Assembly: GCF_033242265.1 (NCBI RefSeq)
Contig: NZ_BTFW01000001.1
Span: 2,407,001-2,471,000 of the forward strand
Length of the DNA: 64,000 bases
Reading direction: 5' to 3'
Origin: Novosphingobium sp. IK01
GTDB lineage: Bacteria > Pseudomonadota > Alphaproteobacteria > Sphingomonadales > Sphingomonadaceae
The translations under genes were made by a program, and so were the position numbers. A model generated the notes under the pieces. It had not been told where the DNA came from. It did no database searches and worked only from the letters and a program-made list of their open reading frames with translations. Shown piece by piece: positions 15,897-27,142 of this stretch. Position 1 is the first letter of the stretch; every line of letters starts with the position of its first letter.

Positions 15897-17234
15897 TCAG
15901 TGCGCCGCAGCGGGGCGGGCGCCAGCACTGGCATCAGCAGCGGCAAACAGATCTGCCGCCAGGCTTTCCCCGATCAGCCGCCCGCCCTCGCGCGTGAAGT
16001 GGACATGATCGCCCCGTTGCAGCCCGGCGGCGGTCCAGGCCATCGTCGTGCAGGGGCCGCCCATCGCGCCCTGCCAGTCCCAGAAGGCCAGACCCAGCGT
16101 GGTGGCCAGCCCCTGTTCGAGCTTGCGCACTTGCGCCAGATGGCCCGGTATCGCCCACCCATTCGCGCAGGCGACCGTTTCGGGGCGCTCGGGCTGGGCG
16201 ACGACGGGGCGGTTGCTGCCTGCGTCAGGCGGGCCCATCAGCAGGATCGGCACCGCAGGCCCGGCCATCGCGCGCACCCGCGCCACCGCGCTGCGCATCA
16301 TCGCCTCGGTCTCGTCGAGCTTGAGTGCGGGGTCGAAGCCTTCGTTCGTGCCGAAGGCCAGAATGACCAGATCGGGCCGTGCGGCGGCGATCTCGGCCCC
16401 GGCGACGGCATCGTCGGCCCGCGCCAGATGCATGACCCGCGCACCGACCACGCCCAGATTGGCCACGATGGCCCCGTTTGCGCCCGTACGGGTTTCCCAC
16501 GCGGTCAGGCTGACGGTGCCGGTGTCGAGCGTAGACAGCACGACCTGACCGACCGGAACGGGCGAAACCCGCACGAAACAGGCCGCCCCTGCCGAGGGCG
16601 CGGCAAACTGGATCGGCTCGGCCGGAACGCCGTCGAACGTCACGCTGACCCCGCCCGCGCTGGGGCCGGTGAGCCCGCACAAGGTGAAACGGGTGAAGCG
16701 CGTGGCCGGGCTGTCGGCGGTCAGGCTCATCGTCGCGCCGGGCGTGCTCGTCGTCTGGGTGAAGCCCGAAAAGCCGAGCAGCGCGCCATCGGCGTGGCGC
16801 TGGGGGCCGAACAGGGCATTGCCCTGCCATTCCGGGCTCTGCCGCGCGGTGACGCCCCAGCTCAGGTAACCCTGATAGGGTTTTCCGGCCGGCATCATCC
16901 CGCGCCCGCCCTGCCCCAGCCGGATCTGAAGCGCCTGACGCAGGCCCTGGCTCACCATGTCGCCCGCCGTGTGGCTGTCGCCGATCTGGAGGATGGACAG
17001 CACTTTGGGTGCGGCCACTTTGGTGCCTGCGGCCAGTTGCGCCAGAAACGGCGCGAGAACCCGCGCATTCGACAATTGCCCCGGAACCGGCGCGGGCACC
17101 GGCACCAAAGGTGCGGCGAGAGTCAGGGGGGCAGCGGGCGCATCCTGCGCCACCGCCGGTTCATGCGGGGCGAGCAGGGCCAGAGCCGCCAGAAGCGGGA
17201 CCAAAACCGGAGCAAGCAGGCGGGTGGCGGTCAT
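15897..17234 (-). CDS. SGNH/GDSL family periplasmic esterase or acetyltransferase
   Basis: A 445-residue exported protein: a signal peptide ends near PAVAQ (about 30), then a Pro/Ala-rich stretch. The SGNH fold has block I QIGDSHTAGD (about 86-95), block III FGTNEG and block V GDHVHFTREG with the catalytic Asp-x-x-His. A region between blocks I and III (TQTTSTPGATMSLTADSPA, then a jelly-roll-like segment) resembles an inserted carbohydrate-binding domain. It overlaps the upstream SGNH gene by ATGA. By analogy to AlgJ/AlgX or PatB it would transfer or remove acetyl groups. Confidence 0.88.
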   Translation of the reverse strand: MTATRLLAPVLVPLLAALALLAPHEPAVAQDAPAAPLTLAAPLVPVPAPVPGQLSNARVLAPFLAQLAAGTKVAAPKVLSILQIGDSHTAGDMVSQGLRQALQIRLGQGGRGMMPAGKPYQGYLSWGVTARQSPEWQGNALFGPQRHADGALLGFSGFTQTTSTPGATMSLTADSPATRFTRFTLCGLTGPSAGGVSVTFDGVPAEPIQFAAPSAGAACFVRVSPVPVGQVVLSTLDTGTVSLTAWETRTGANGAIVANLGVVGARVMHLARADDAVAGAEIAAARPDLVILAFGTNEGFDPALKLDETEAMMRSAVARVRAMAGPAVPILLMGPPDAGSNRPVVAQPERPETVACANGWAIPGHLAQVRKLEQGLATTLGLAFWDWQGAMGGPCTTMAWTAAGLQRGDHVHFTREGGRLIGESLAADLFAAADASAGARPAAAH

Positions 17235-18499
17235 TGGCCTTTTCCTCCGCGTGAGGGCATTTCGGTGTGGGATGCGGCGGGAGTATGGGCCGGGCTTGTG
17301 GACAAACCTGTCGGTTTTTCCGTGGGCAAGGCTGTGGACGAAGGCAGGACAACCGGTGGAGACGGCTTTGCCGCCTTGTTTTCGGGTGTTTGCTTGTCCT
17401 TGGCGGGGCCATTGTCCGGCGCTTCGTCGGGATGCGGCCTGGGCGGGCGGGGCTTGTGGACAAGGGACGGCTCGACCGGCTTGGGCACGGGCGGCTTGGG
17501 CACGGGGACAGAAGCGGGCAAGGGCGCCGGTCCCGGTGCCCTGGGGCCTTCCAGCAGGGCGAGGACCGGGCGGACCAGCGGCGCGGTGATCACCTCATAC
17601 CCATGGAAGGTCATGTGCTTGCCGTCGTTGGCGCGGGCCAGATAATCCTTGCCGGTGGCCGGATCGACCAGCCGCAGGGAGAAGCGATGCTGGCCATCTT
17701 CGGTGCGCGGCACCGAATTGGCGAACGGCACGCCCAGCGGACAGGTCACTTTGGCGAAGAAGCGGTTCATGGCCTGAATGTCGCGGTCGTAGTCCGCGTC
17801 GCGCATGCGCGGCAGACCGACCCAGCCGACGGCCACCCCGCGCTGTTGCAGCATCTGGACCAGCGCGCGGGCGCGCTCGCCGATCACGGTTTTCCACGCC
17901 TCGCTCATGTAGGGGGCGGCATGGCCATCGACGAAGAGGCCCTGCGTGTCGTTGGCGCCGATGCTGATCAGCGCGAGGTCGATAGGCTGCCCGGCCAGCC
18001 GCGCGCGCGCATCGTCGAGCAGGTTCTGCGTGCGATAGCGGGTGAACCCGGTGCCTTCGTGGCTGAACTGGTGGACCTTGACTTCGGGATGGTGGCGGAA
18101 GGCCTGGTTGGTCGCGCTCCAGACCCCGTCGCCAAACGAATCCCCGAACACGCCGATGTGAATGGGCCGCCCCGACGCGATCGCCGCGTCGATCCGCGCG
18201 CCATGGGGGAAGCTGCCGCTGCATCCCGGAACGAGGCCGGGCAGCGGGACGGTCTTGGCCCCTGCCCCCGTCTTGTCCGCCCCCGTCTTGCCTGCGGCAC
18301 GGGCCGGCATGGGCGCACCACCTTCATCGCCGCCTTCATCGGGCAGGGCCGCGCTATCGCCGCCTGTCAGCACCGAAGGCAAGACCGACAGGGGCTTGCC
18401 GCCGGTCGCAAAGGAAACACCCAGCACCGTGCCCACGGCAATGCCGATGAACAGCACGGCCCCACGATCCAGCAATACGTTCAGCTTGCGCCTGCTCAA
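17231..18499 (-). CDS. Membrane-anchored DUF459-type SGNH protein
   Basis: A 422-residue protein with an N-terminal membrane anchor (about 10-30, GAVLFIGIAVGTVLGVSF), an SGNH domain and a Pro/Lys-rich tail of about 95 residues. Block I is GVFGDSFGDGVW, block III is IGANDTQ and block V is DGKHMTFHGYE, so the Ser-Asp-His set looks intact. It starts at a TTG (18499); no ATG is available near the anchor. First gene of the minus-strand operon. The tail holds two copies of the DNA string TTGTCCACAAGCCC, which resemble DnaA boxes. Confidence 0.85.
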   Translation of the reverse strand: MSRRKLNVLLDRGAVLFIGIAVGTVLGVSFATGGKPLSVLPSVLTGGDSAALPDEGGDEGGAPMPARAAGKTGADKTGAGAKTVPLPGLVPGCSGSFPHGARIDAAIASGRPIHIGVFGDSFGDGVWSATNQAFRHHPEVKVHQFSHEGTGFTRYRTQNLLDDARARLAGQPIDLALISIGANDTQGLFVDGHAAPYMSEAWKTVIGERARALVQMLQQRGVAVGWVGLPRMRDADYDRDIQAMNRFFAKVTCPLGVPFANSVPRTEDGQHRFSLRLVDPATGKDYLARANDGKHMTFHGYEVITAPLVRPVLALLEGPRAPGPAPLPASVPVPKPPVPKPVEPSLVHKPRPPRPHPDEAPDNGPAKDKQTPENKAAKPSPPVVLPSSTALPTEKPTGLSTSPAHTPAASHTEMPSRGGKGQ

Positions 18500-18674
18500 G
18501 AACCTGTCCCGCCTTTCAGCCTCGGCTCCTATGGAGGGGGGGCCGAGGCGTCAACGGCTTCGCGGTCAGTTGCAGGGCAGACAAAGGCACGGCGCGGGGG
18601 GACGAGGCCCTCTTGGCGCGCGGTGCACAGGCTGTGGATAGCCTGTGTGTTTTGTGATGAAAGTCAGGGGATTG

Positions 18675-20210
18675 TCAGGGAATCAGGCGGCGTGCGGCCC
18701 GTTCGAGCAGGGTTTCGTCGTCGAGCACTTCGCCCAGCACGGCCAGCCCGCCTTCGGGCAGGCGGCGGACCATGACCAGCGTGAATTCGCGGCCCGTTTC
18801 GGGCAGATCGTCGAGGCTGCGGATCGGCAGGGTGCGCAAGCCGGCTTCGAGCGCGGCGCGCGGATCGGTGCGCGCGGTCCCTTCCTCGGCCCGGCGCAGG
18901 CGCCGCTCGGCGGCCACCACGCCCTTGAGCCCGCCCGGCGTCTGGCCGAGAAACTGGCCCAGTTCCCCGCGCGAGAGGCCGATGCGGTGGGCATGGGCCA
19001 GCGCCGTGGCATATTCGGTCAGCCGGGTCTTGTCGTAGCTGGCCCCGAAGACGAGCTTGACCACCGGGATCAGCGGCGCGCGCGCCTGCATGGTCAAACC
19101 GGCATCGGCGAGCATTTCGGCGAAGTCCTCGGGCTCGGCCTCGGCGGCGAGGGCGAAATCCCAGGCCCGGCCAATCGCGGCATAGAGCGCCTGCCGGGTG
19201 CGATCCTCGCTGCCCAGCGCCAGTTCGGCCATTTCGCGTGCGCAGGCCAGCCAGTCGGCCAGACTGTCGGGTTCGGGTTCGGCCAGCCCTTCTGTCAGGC
19301 CGGTATTTCCAAACCCGGTATTCCCGAATGATGTGTCATCAAACGTTTCGAGCGCGGGCAGGATCTCGATATCCAGATCGGCCAGATCGAGTTCGGGGAT
19401 CGCAAGGTTGGGGTCGAGATCGAGCGTGGGCGCGTCCCTTCCGCGTGCCGGGCCATCGGCCCAATGGGGAAGGCCGGAGTGTGGGAGACTGGAATTGGCC
19501 GCGAAAACCGGATTGGGCATCGCGGGCGGCACATGGCTGGACAGGGGGCCGGACAGATGGCCTGCCTCGACCGGATCGATGCGGGGTTCCTTGCGGCGCG
19601 GCTTCTTGGCGCTCAGCAACTGGCCGATTTCGGCCATGATCCCGTCGGTCGTGGCCTGATCGGCCAGTTCCTTCCAGTTGATCACGCCATAGATATAGTC
19701 GAGCCGGGTGCCGTCGGAGGAAAACGGCAGCAGGATGCCGCGATAGAGGATCGTGCGGTCGCGCTGGTTGGTGAATTCGGCCTCGAAGCCGATCGGGGCC
19801 TCGTTGGCGACGATCTGGAGATAGTGATCGGTGATCCGCGAGAGAATCGAGCGGCCCGGCACCTGGTTGAGGCGCAGGATCGTGTGCGGCGCTTCGCAAT
19901 CGTGGAGCAGGTGTTCGCCGACATAGGCGATGGCCGGATCATCGAGCCCGGCATCGAAATGGAGCAGCACCGAATGATCGGCAAAGGCGGGCCAATGGCC
20001 GTCGAGCAGCGGCTTCACCAGCGGGAACGGGGTTGTCCCCAGCATGCTCGCCCAGAAATTGTAGGCGCGCACCTGCATGCGGCGTTCGTCGGTTTCGAGA
20101 ACCGGCGGGGGCGTATCGTCGCCGTCGAATCCCGGACTGGCCCCGTAAGCGGCTTCGAATGCGTCGCGATCACGCGTTTCCTGTCCGACATAGTCGCGCA
20201 TGCCATCCAT
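18675..20210 (-). CDS. PAS-domain protein of unknown function
   Basis: A 511-residue cytoplasmic protein. The N-terminal part (about 40-190) has the look of a PAS domain of the PAS_5 type (YNFWASMLGTTPFPLVKPL, then HFDAGLDDPAIAYVGEHLL). A low-complexity acidic stretch (LDLDPNLAIPELDLADLDIEI) follows, then an Ala/Leu-rich helical C-terminal region (about 330-511). No output domain such as a kinase, GGDEF or HTH is seen. It may read a signal for a partner protein. It lies upstream of and on the same strand as the O-acetylation operon, 175 bp away. Confidence 0.75.
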   Translation of the reverse strand: MDGMRDYVGQETRDRDAFEAAYGASPGFDGDDTPPPVLETDERRMQVRAYNFWASMLGTTPFPLVKPLLDGHWPAFADHSVLLHFDAGLDDPAIAYVGEHLLHDCEAPHTILRLNQVPGRSILSRITDHYLQIVANEAPIGFEAEFTNQRDRTILYRGILLPFSSDGTRLDYIYGVINWKELADQATTDGIMAEIGQLLSAKKPRRKEPRIDPVEAGHLSGPLSSHVPPAMPNPVFAANSSLPHSGLPHWADGPARGRDAPTLDLDPNLAIPELDLADLDIEILPALETFDDTSFGNTGFGNTGLTEGLAEPEPDSLADWLACAREMAELALGSEDRTRQALYAAIGRAWDFALAAEAEPEDFAEMLADAGLTMQARAPLIPVVKLVFGASYDKTRLTEYATALAHAHRIGLSRGELGQFLGQTPGGLKGVVAAERRLRRAEEGTARTDPRAALEAGLRTLPIRSLDDLPETGREFTLVMVRRLPEGGLAVLGEVLDDETLLERAARRLIP

Positions 20211-20310
20211 GGCCGGTCCCTCGATGCCACTGCCTCAAGGGTTCCTTCTGGCGCAACATGGTGAAGAAGCCATTAAGTCGCGCCTTTGGAATTCTCCCAT
20301 GATTTTCGCG

Positions 20311-21204
20311 CTATGCGGCGCGTTCGGCAATCGCGCGGGCCTTGGCCAGAGTCTTCTCGGCCATGTCGCGGTGGAGCCGTTCGACCATCCGCCCGTTCAC
20401 GCGCAAGGCGCCCTGCCCGGCATTGGCCGGATCGGCAAAGGCGGCCACGATGGCCTGCGCCTGGGCCACATCCTGTGGCGAAGGCGCGAAAACGGCATTG
20501 GTGACAGCCAGTTGCGCCGGATGGATCAGGGTCTTGCCGTCGAACCCGAAGGCGCGGGCCTGTGTGCATTCGGCCTCCAGCAGGGCCGAATCGTCGATCA
20601 CGTTGCACACGCCGTCGATCACGACGAGGCCATTGGCGCGCGCGGCCAGCACGGCGGCGACCAGCACCGGCACGAAGGCGGCGCGGCCCGGTTCCTGCGC
20701 CATGCCGGTGTCCTTGGCCAGATCGTTGAGGCCGAGCACGAAGCCCGACAGGCGCGTCGAACCGGCCATGTCGGCGATTCGCTCGATTCCGAGCACGGCG
20801 CGCGGGGTCTCGATCATCGCCCAGAGCCCGACCGACGGCCGATAGCCGAGCCGGTCCATCGTGCCCGACAGCGCGGCAATATCGGCGGCATCGCTGACCT
20901 TGGGGACGAGAATGGCCTCCGGTTCCTGTTCCGGGAGGCTATCGGCCAGCGCGGCCAGATCGGCCTCGCCCCAGGGGGTGTCCATGCCATTGATCCGGGC
21001 GATCAGGCGGCGATGGCCAAAGCCGCCGGCGCGGATCTGGGCGGCCAGTTCGGCGCGGGCCTGTGCCTTGAGATCGGGGGCGACGGCATCTTCGAGATCG
21101 AGGATGATGGCATCGCAATCGAGGCTGCGGGCCTTGGCCAGGGCGCGGGCATTGCTGGCCGGCATGTAGAGCACCGAGCGCAACGGGCGCGAATCGTCGA
21201 TCAA
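20311..21204 (-). CDS. HpcH/HpaI aldolase family protein (CitE-like CoA ester lyase)
   Basis: A 297-residue TIM-barrel protein of the citrate lyase beta / malyl-CoA type. It has RSVLYMPASNARALAKA at the N-terminus, DAIILDLEDAVAP with the metal-binding Glu/Asp, and GFDGKTLIHPAQ near the C-terminus. There are no alpha or gamma citrate lyase subunits near, so it is likely a malyl-, citramalyl- or methylmalyl-CoA lyase or thioesterase. It begins with TTG (21204) after a clear AGGAG. It is followed by a 100-bp gap before the PAS gene. Confidence 0.9.
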   Translation of the reverse strand: MIDDSRPLRSVLYMPASNARALAKARSLDCDAIILDLEDAVAPDLKAQARAELAAQIRAGGFGHRRLIARINGMDTPWGEADLAALADSLPEQEPEAILVPKVSDAADIAALSGTMDRLGYRPSVGLWAMIETPRAVLGIERIADMAGSTRLSGFVLGLNDLAKDTGMAQEPGRAAFVPVLVAAVLAARANGLVVIDGVCNVIDDSALLEAECTQARAFGFDGKTLIHPAQLAVTNAVFAPSPQDVAQAQAIVAAFADPANAGQGALRVNGRMVERLHRDMAEKTLAKARAIAERAA

Positions 21205-21320
21205 GTCCTGTCTCCTCTCATCAGCGCGGGCCGGTTTGGAGGAAGATCAGGCCGACGGCGAGACGGAATTGGCCTTCGGCATGCATTCCGGCCGATGACC
21301 AATTCCGGCTCGCCCGGTTT

Positions 21321-21683
21321 TCAGACGGTGAAGCTTTCGCCGCAGCCGCAGCTGCCCTTGGCATTGGGGTTCTGGAACACGAAACCGGCCTGGAAGTCGT
21401 CTTCCACCCAGTCCATCGTGCTGCCCACGAGGTAGAGCACCGAGGCCCCGTCGATGAAGAACGTGCCGCCCGGCGTCTCGATCTTCTCGTCCATCGGGTT
21501 GGCCGCATCGACATAGTCGACCGAATAGGCCAGCCCCGAGCAGCCCCGGCGCGGGGTCGAGAGCTTGACCCCGATGGCCCCTTCGGGCGCGCTCGCCATC
21601 AGGGTGGCGATGCGGTTTTCCGCCGAGGGGGTGAGGATCACCGCGGCGGGGCGCGCGCGGGTGCGGGTGGTGGTTGCGGTCAT
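21321..21683 (-). CDS. sufA: A-type iron-sulfur carrier SufA
   Basis: A 120-residue HesB/IscA-type protein that carries Fe-S clusters to targets. It has the three conserved Cys: one in RRGCSGLAYS and two in the C-terminal GSCGCGES. It is the last gene of the SUF operon, just 3 bp after sufT. An Arg/Thr-rich N-terminal extension (TATTTRTRARPAAV) precedes the core. A GGAATTGG / CCAATTCC inverted repeat (21270-21307) lies just downstream. Confidence 0.93.
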   Translation of the reverse strand: MTATTTRTRARPAAVILTPSAENRIATLMASAPEGAIGVKLSTPRRGCSGLAYSVDYVDAANPMDEKIETPGGTFFIDGASVLYLVGSTMDWVEDDFQAGFVFQNPNAKGSCGCGESFTV

Positions 21684-21686
21684 GGC

Positions 21687-22169
21687 TCAGAGCATCCCGA
21701 GTTCGAGCTTGGCGTCGTCGCTCATCTTCTGCGGGTCCCACGGCGGATCCCAGACGAGGCTGACTTCGGCATCGCGCACGCCGGGCACCGCGCCCACGCG
21801 CAGTTCGACTTCACCCGGCATCGATTCGGCCACCGGGCAATGCGGGGTGGTCAGCGTCATCGTCACGGCGACATGGCCGTCCGCGCTCACGTCGACGCCA
21901 TAGATCAGCCCGAGGTCGTAGATATTGACCGGGATTTCGGGGTCGAAGATGTCGCGCAGGGCGGCGATCACGCCTTCGTAGATTTCCCCGCCCGGCGCGC
22001 CGGGGTCCTGCCCCTGCGGCTTTTCGGCGAGGAAGCCCGAGAGGTAGTCGCGCTGGCGCGGGGCTTCGGGTTCATCCTTGGGCTCGGGAATGTCGTCGAC
22101 ATGGGCGCGGCGGGGGGCTGCGACCGCATCGACTTCTTCGACAGTAAAGCGGGGGGTATCGGCCGTCAT
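21687..22169 (-). CDS. sufT: SUF-system assembly protein SufT (DUF59/MIP18-like)
   Basis: A 160-residue protein with a DUF59 domain in its C-terminal two thirds: DIFDPEIPVNIYDLGLIYGV and TLTTPHCPVAESMPGEVE with the conserved Cys. SufT helps maturation of Fe-S proteins. The first 60 residues are an Asp/Pro/Arg-rich extension. It overlaps sufS by ATGA and abuts sufA, so it belongs to the same transcript. Confidence 0.93.
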   Translation of the reverse strand: MTADTPRFTVEEVDAVAAPRRAHVDDIPEPKDEPEAPRQRDYLSGFLAEKPQGQDPGAPGGEIYEGVIAALRDIFDPEIPVNIYDLGLIYGVDVSADGHVAVTMTLTTPHCPVAESMPGEVELRVGAVPGVRDAEVSLVWDPPWDPQKMSDDAKLELGML

Positions 22170-23386
22170 CCGAAGATCCTCAAGGTTCGCTCGATGCCGC
22201 GCACGAGGGCGGCGACATCGCTTTCATCGCTGTAGATGCCAAAGCTGGCGCGCGCCGTGGCGGGCACGCCCAGATGGTCCATCAGGGGCTGGGCGCAGTG
22301 GTGCCCGGCGCGGATGGCCACGCCTTCCTCGTCCAGGATCGTGCCCAGATCGTGGGGGTGGACCCCTTCGAGGGTGAAACTGACGATCCCTGCGGCATCT
22401 TCCGGCCCGAACAGGCGCACCGCGTTGAACGACCGCAGCGCCTCGCGCGTGGTGCGTACGAGCGCGGTTTCGTGGGCATGGATCGCAGGCAAGCCAATGG
22501 CCTGCACATAATCGACCGCCACGCCAAGGCCGATGGCCTCGACAATGGCCGGGGTGCCTGCCTCGAACCGCTGGGGCGCGGGGGCGAAGGTCGTGCGCTC
22601 GAACGTCACGCGGTCGATCATCGCGCCGCCGCCCTGCCACGGGGGCATCGCGTCGAGGATGTCGGCCTTGGCATAGAGCGCGCCGATGCCGGTCGGCCCA
22701 TAGAGCTTGTGGCCCGAGAACACGTAGAAATCGACGTCGAGCGCCTTCATGTCGAGCGCGAGGCGGGGAACTGCCTGACAGCCGTCGATCAGGATCTTCG
22801 CGCCCACGCCATGGGCCAGCGCGACCGCGCGGGGCGCATCGAGCACCGAGCCGAGCACGTTCGAGACATGGCCGAAGGCGACCAGCTTGTGCGCCGGGGT
22901 CAGGATGCGCTCTGCTGCGTCGAGGTCGATCCGGCCATCGGCGGTCAGCGGGCAGACATCGATTTCGATGCCCGTCCGTTCGCGCAGCAATTGCCAGGGC
23001 ACGATGTTCGAATGGTGTTCGAGGGTCGAGAGCAGCACGCGGTCACCGGCCTTGAGATTGGCCAGACCCCAGGTCTGCGCGACGAGGTTGATCGCCTCGG
23101 TCGCGCCGCGCGTGAACACGATTTCGCCCTCATTGGCGCCGATCAGGCCCGCGACCTTGCGGCGCGCAGCCTCGAAGGCCAGCGTCATCTCTGCCGAGCG
23201 GGTGTAGACGCCGCGATGGACGGTGGCGTAATCGACCCCGATGGCGCGGGTGACCGCGTCGATCACCGCCTGCGGCTTCTGGGCGGTGGCGCCGGTGTCG
23301 AGATAGTGCCAGCGCGTGCCGTCCGCGCCGGTGATCCCCGGCCAGTCGGCAGCGGCGGTCAGCGGGGCGAGTCTGGTTTCGCTCAC
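22166..23386 (-). CDS. sufS: Cysteine desulfurase SufS
   Basis: SufS removes sulfur from cysteine for cluster assembly, using PLP. The 406-residue protein shows the PLP-binding Lys in VFSGHKLYGPTGIGALY (about 226) and the catalytic Cys in RAGHHCAQPLM (about 362). The start is GTG at 23386, overlapping the sufD stop (GTGA). SufE is not present in the operon; the sulfur acceptor may be elsewhere. Confidence 0.96.
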   Translation of the reverse strand: MSETRLAPLTAAADWPGITGADGTRWHYLDTGATAQKPQAVIDAVTRAIGVDYATVHRGVYTRSAEMTLAFEAARRKVAGLIGANEGEIVFTRGATEAINLVAQTWGLANLKAGDRVLLSTLEHHSNIVPWQLLRERTGIEIDVCPLTADGRIDLDAAERILTPAHKLVAFGHVSNVLGSVLDAPRAVALAHGVGAKILIDGCQAVPRLALDMKALDVDFYVFSGHKLYGPTGIGALYAKADILDAMPPWQGGGAMIDRVTFERTTFAPAPQRFEAGTPAIVEAIGLGVAVDYVQAIGLPAIHAHETALVRTTREALRSFNAVRLFGPEDAAGIVSFTLEGVHPHDLGTILDEEGVAIRAGHHCAQPLMDHLGVPATARASFGIYSDESDVAALVRGIERTLRIFG

Positions 23387-24116
23387 AGCAGGTCCCCCAG
23401 CGCCTGAAGCGCCGCCTGGGTCAGCACGTCCTCTTCGGGCGCATCGACGAAGGCTTGTGCGATGAAGGCCTGAAGCATCAGCTTCTTGGCTTCTGCCGGG
23501 GGCAGCCCGCGCGATTCGAGATAGAACAGGCCCATCGCGTCGAGTTCGCCCACCGCGCAGCCATGCGCGCACTTGACGTCATCGGCATAGATTTCCAGCT
23601 CGGGCCGGGCATTGGCCGTCGCCGTGCGGTCGAGCAGCATGGCGCGGATCGACTGTTCGCCATCGGTGCCCACGGCCCCGCGATCGACGACCACGCGGCC
23701 CAGATAGGTGCCCGTGGCGTGCCCGGCGAGGACCGAGCGGACGACCTGGCTCGACACCGCGTCCGGTTCGGCATGGACGACTTCGGTGACGATCTCGGCG
23801 GTCTGTTCGCCGCCTGCCAGTTGCGCGGCGCCCAGATGGAAGCGCGCGCCCCTGGCCAGCCGCACCTTGACCGCGATGCGGCCATAGGCGCGCCCGGCGT
23901 TGAGCAGGCGCAAGTCGAAGCTGGCGCCCGGTTCCAGTTCGATCACCAGATCGCGCGCCGCCGGGCCCTGTTCAGCCAGCACGACCGAGAGGCTCTCGCT
24001 CTGGCCCGCAGCCACCCGCACGGTCTGTGTGGGCAGCGGCCAGAGCGTGGCGAGCGCGGCCAGATCGGCATAGCGAAATGCCTCGTCTGCGCGTGTGGGA
24101 AGGAGCGCCGCGGTGG

Positions 24117-24120
<4 letters not shown>
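23383..24120 (-). CDS. sufD: SUF scaffold subunit SufD
   Basis: A 245-residue SufD, shorter than the E. coli protein, as is normal in sphingomonads. It shows the C-terminal core with DDVKCAHGCAVGELDAMGLFYLESRG and the terminal LMLQAFIAQAF typical of the SufB/SufD family. It forms the SufBC2D complex. It starts at GTG (24120) overlapping the sufC stop (GTGA). The short N-terminal region lacks most of the usual leading domain. Confidence 0.94.
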
Positions 24121-24857
<737 letters not shown>

Positions 24858-24953
24858 GGCAGTTCCCGGTCGAGCAAGGGGCAAGAAAAGCGGCGCGGTC
24901 TTCACCGTGAAGCGCGCGCCCGGATGGGGTGGCAGCAGGGGGTGTCGGCACAA

Positions 24954-26458
<1,505 letters not shown>

Positions 26459-26462
<4 letters not shown>

Positions 26463-26950
26463 GCAGGCAACTCGGCAGGTACGGGGGCGACCATCGCGGC
26501 AGCCCCGGGAGAGGAGACGGGGGTAGAGGATGTGGGGCGGGCAAGCTGGACCAGCGACACCCCGGACAGAGCGCCCCGCAAGGCAGCGTCCACCGCGGGC
26601 CAGTGTGGCCGGACCGAACAGGCACCCTCAAGCGTGCAATCGCCGCGCCCCTGCCCGCTGCATGCGGCCATGGCAATCGGGCCTTCCACAGCTTCGATGA
26701 TGTCCGCGAGGCTGATCGCGGCGGCGGGCCGGGCGAGCTTGAGCCCGCCGCGCGCCCCGCGCACCGACTTGAGCAGCCCGGCGGCCGACATCTTGCTGAC
26801 CAGCTTCTGGACAGTGGGGGCCGGAAGGCCGGTTTCGTGGGCGAGCTGCTGGGCCGAAAGCAGCGAACGGTCGGCGCGATGGCAGCCGCAATGGCGCGCC
26901 GCCGCGCACATCATCACCACCGCATAGTCTGCCATGCTCGACAATCGCAT
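26459..26950 (-). CDS. Rrf2 family regulator of the SUF operon
   Basis: An Rrf2-type winged-helix repressor likely to sense iron-sulfur status. The 163-residue protein starts [14 protein letters not shown] at 26950 (the frame stays open further upstream). The helix-turn-helix covers residues about 30-55 ([20 protein letters not shown]). Three Cys ([16 protein letters not shown], with one in AACSG) fit a cluster-binding loop. It is the first gene of the SUF operon and overlaps sufB by ATGA. A long Pro/Ala-rich tail follows the DNA-binding part. The name SufR or IscR is not assigned because orthology cannot be decided by eye. Confidence 0.92.
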
Positions 26951-26979
26951 CGCACCGCTCGCGCCATGAACCAAGGGAA

Positions 26980-26995
26980 CGGTCAAATCAGACCG
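26980..26995. promoter_or_regulatory. Candidate operator upstream of the Rrf2-SUF operon
   Basis: A small inverted repeat CGGTC-AAATCA-GACCG, flanked outside by GGAA and GTTCC, about 30 bp upstream of the rrf2 start codon. It could be an autoregulatory site of the Rrf2 protein. It does not match any consensus I can quote with certainty. Confidence 0.4.
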
Positions 26996-27142
26996 AATCG
27001 TTCCGGTTATCTAGGCGCGTGCCTTCGCACTTGCAAGGCGCGCTTTTGGCCTCAGATTCGAAAGCCGTTTTCCCGATTTCGGGCCAAAAGGGCTGGCCAA
27101 AATGTCTGTGCATCGCGGGCAAGGCTTGGCATAGCCCCTGTC

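Noticed and set aside
15900..17645. 581-residue plus-strand ORF opposite the SGNH genes
   Set aside because: Antisense to two genes with intact catalytic motifs.
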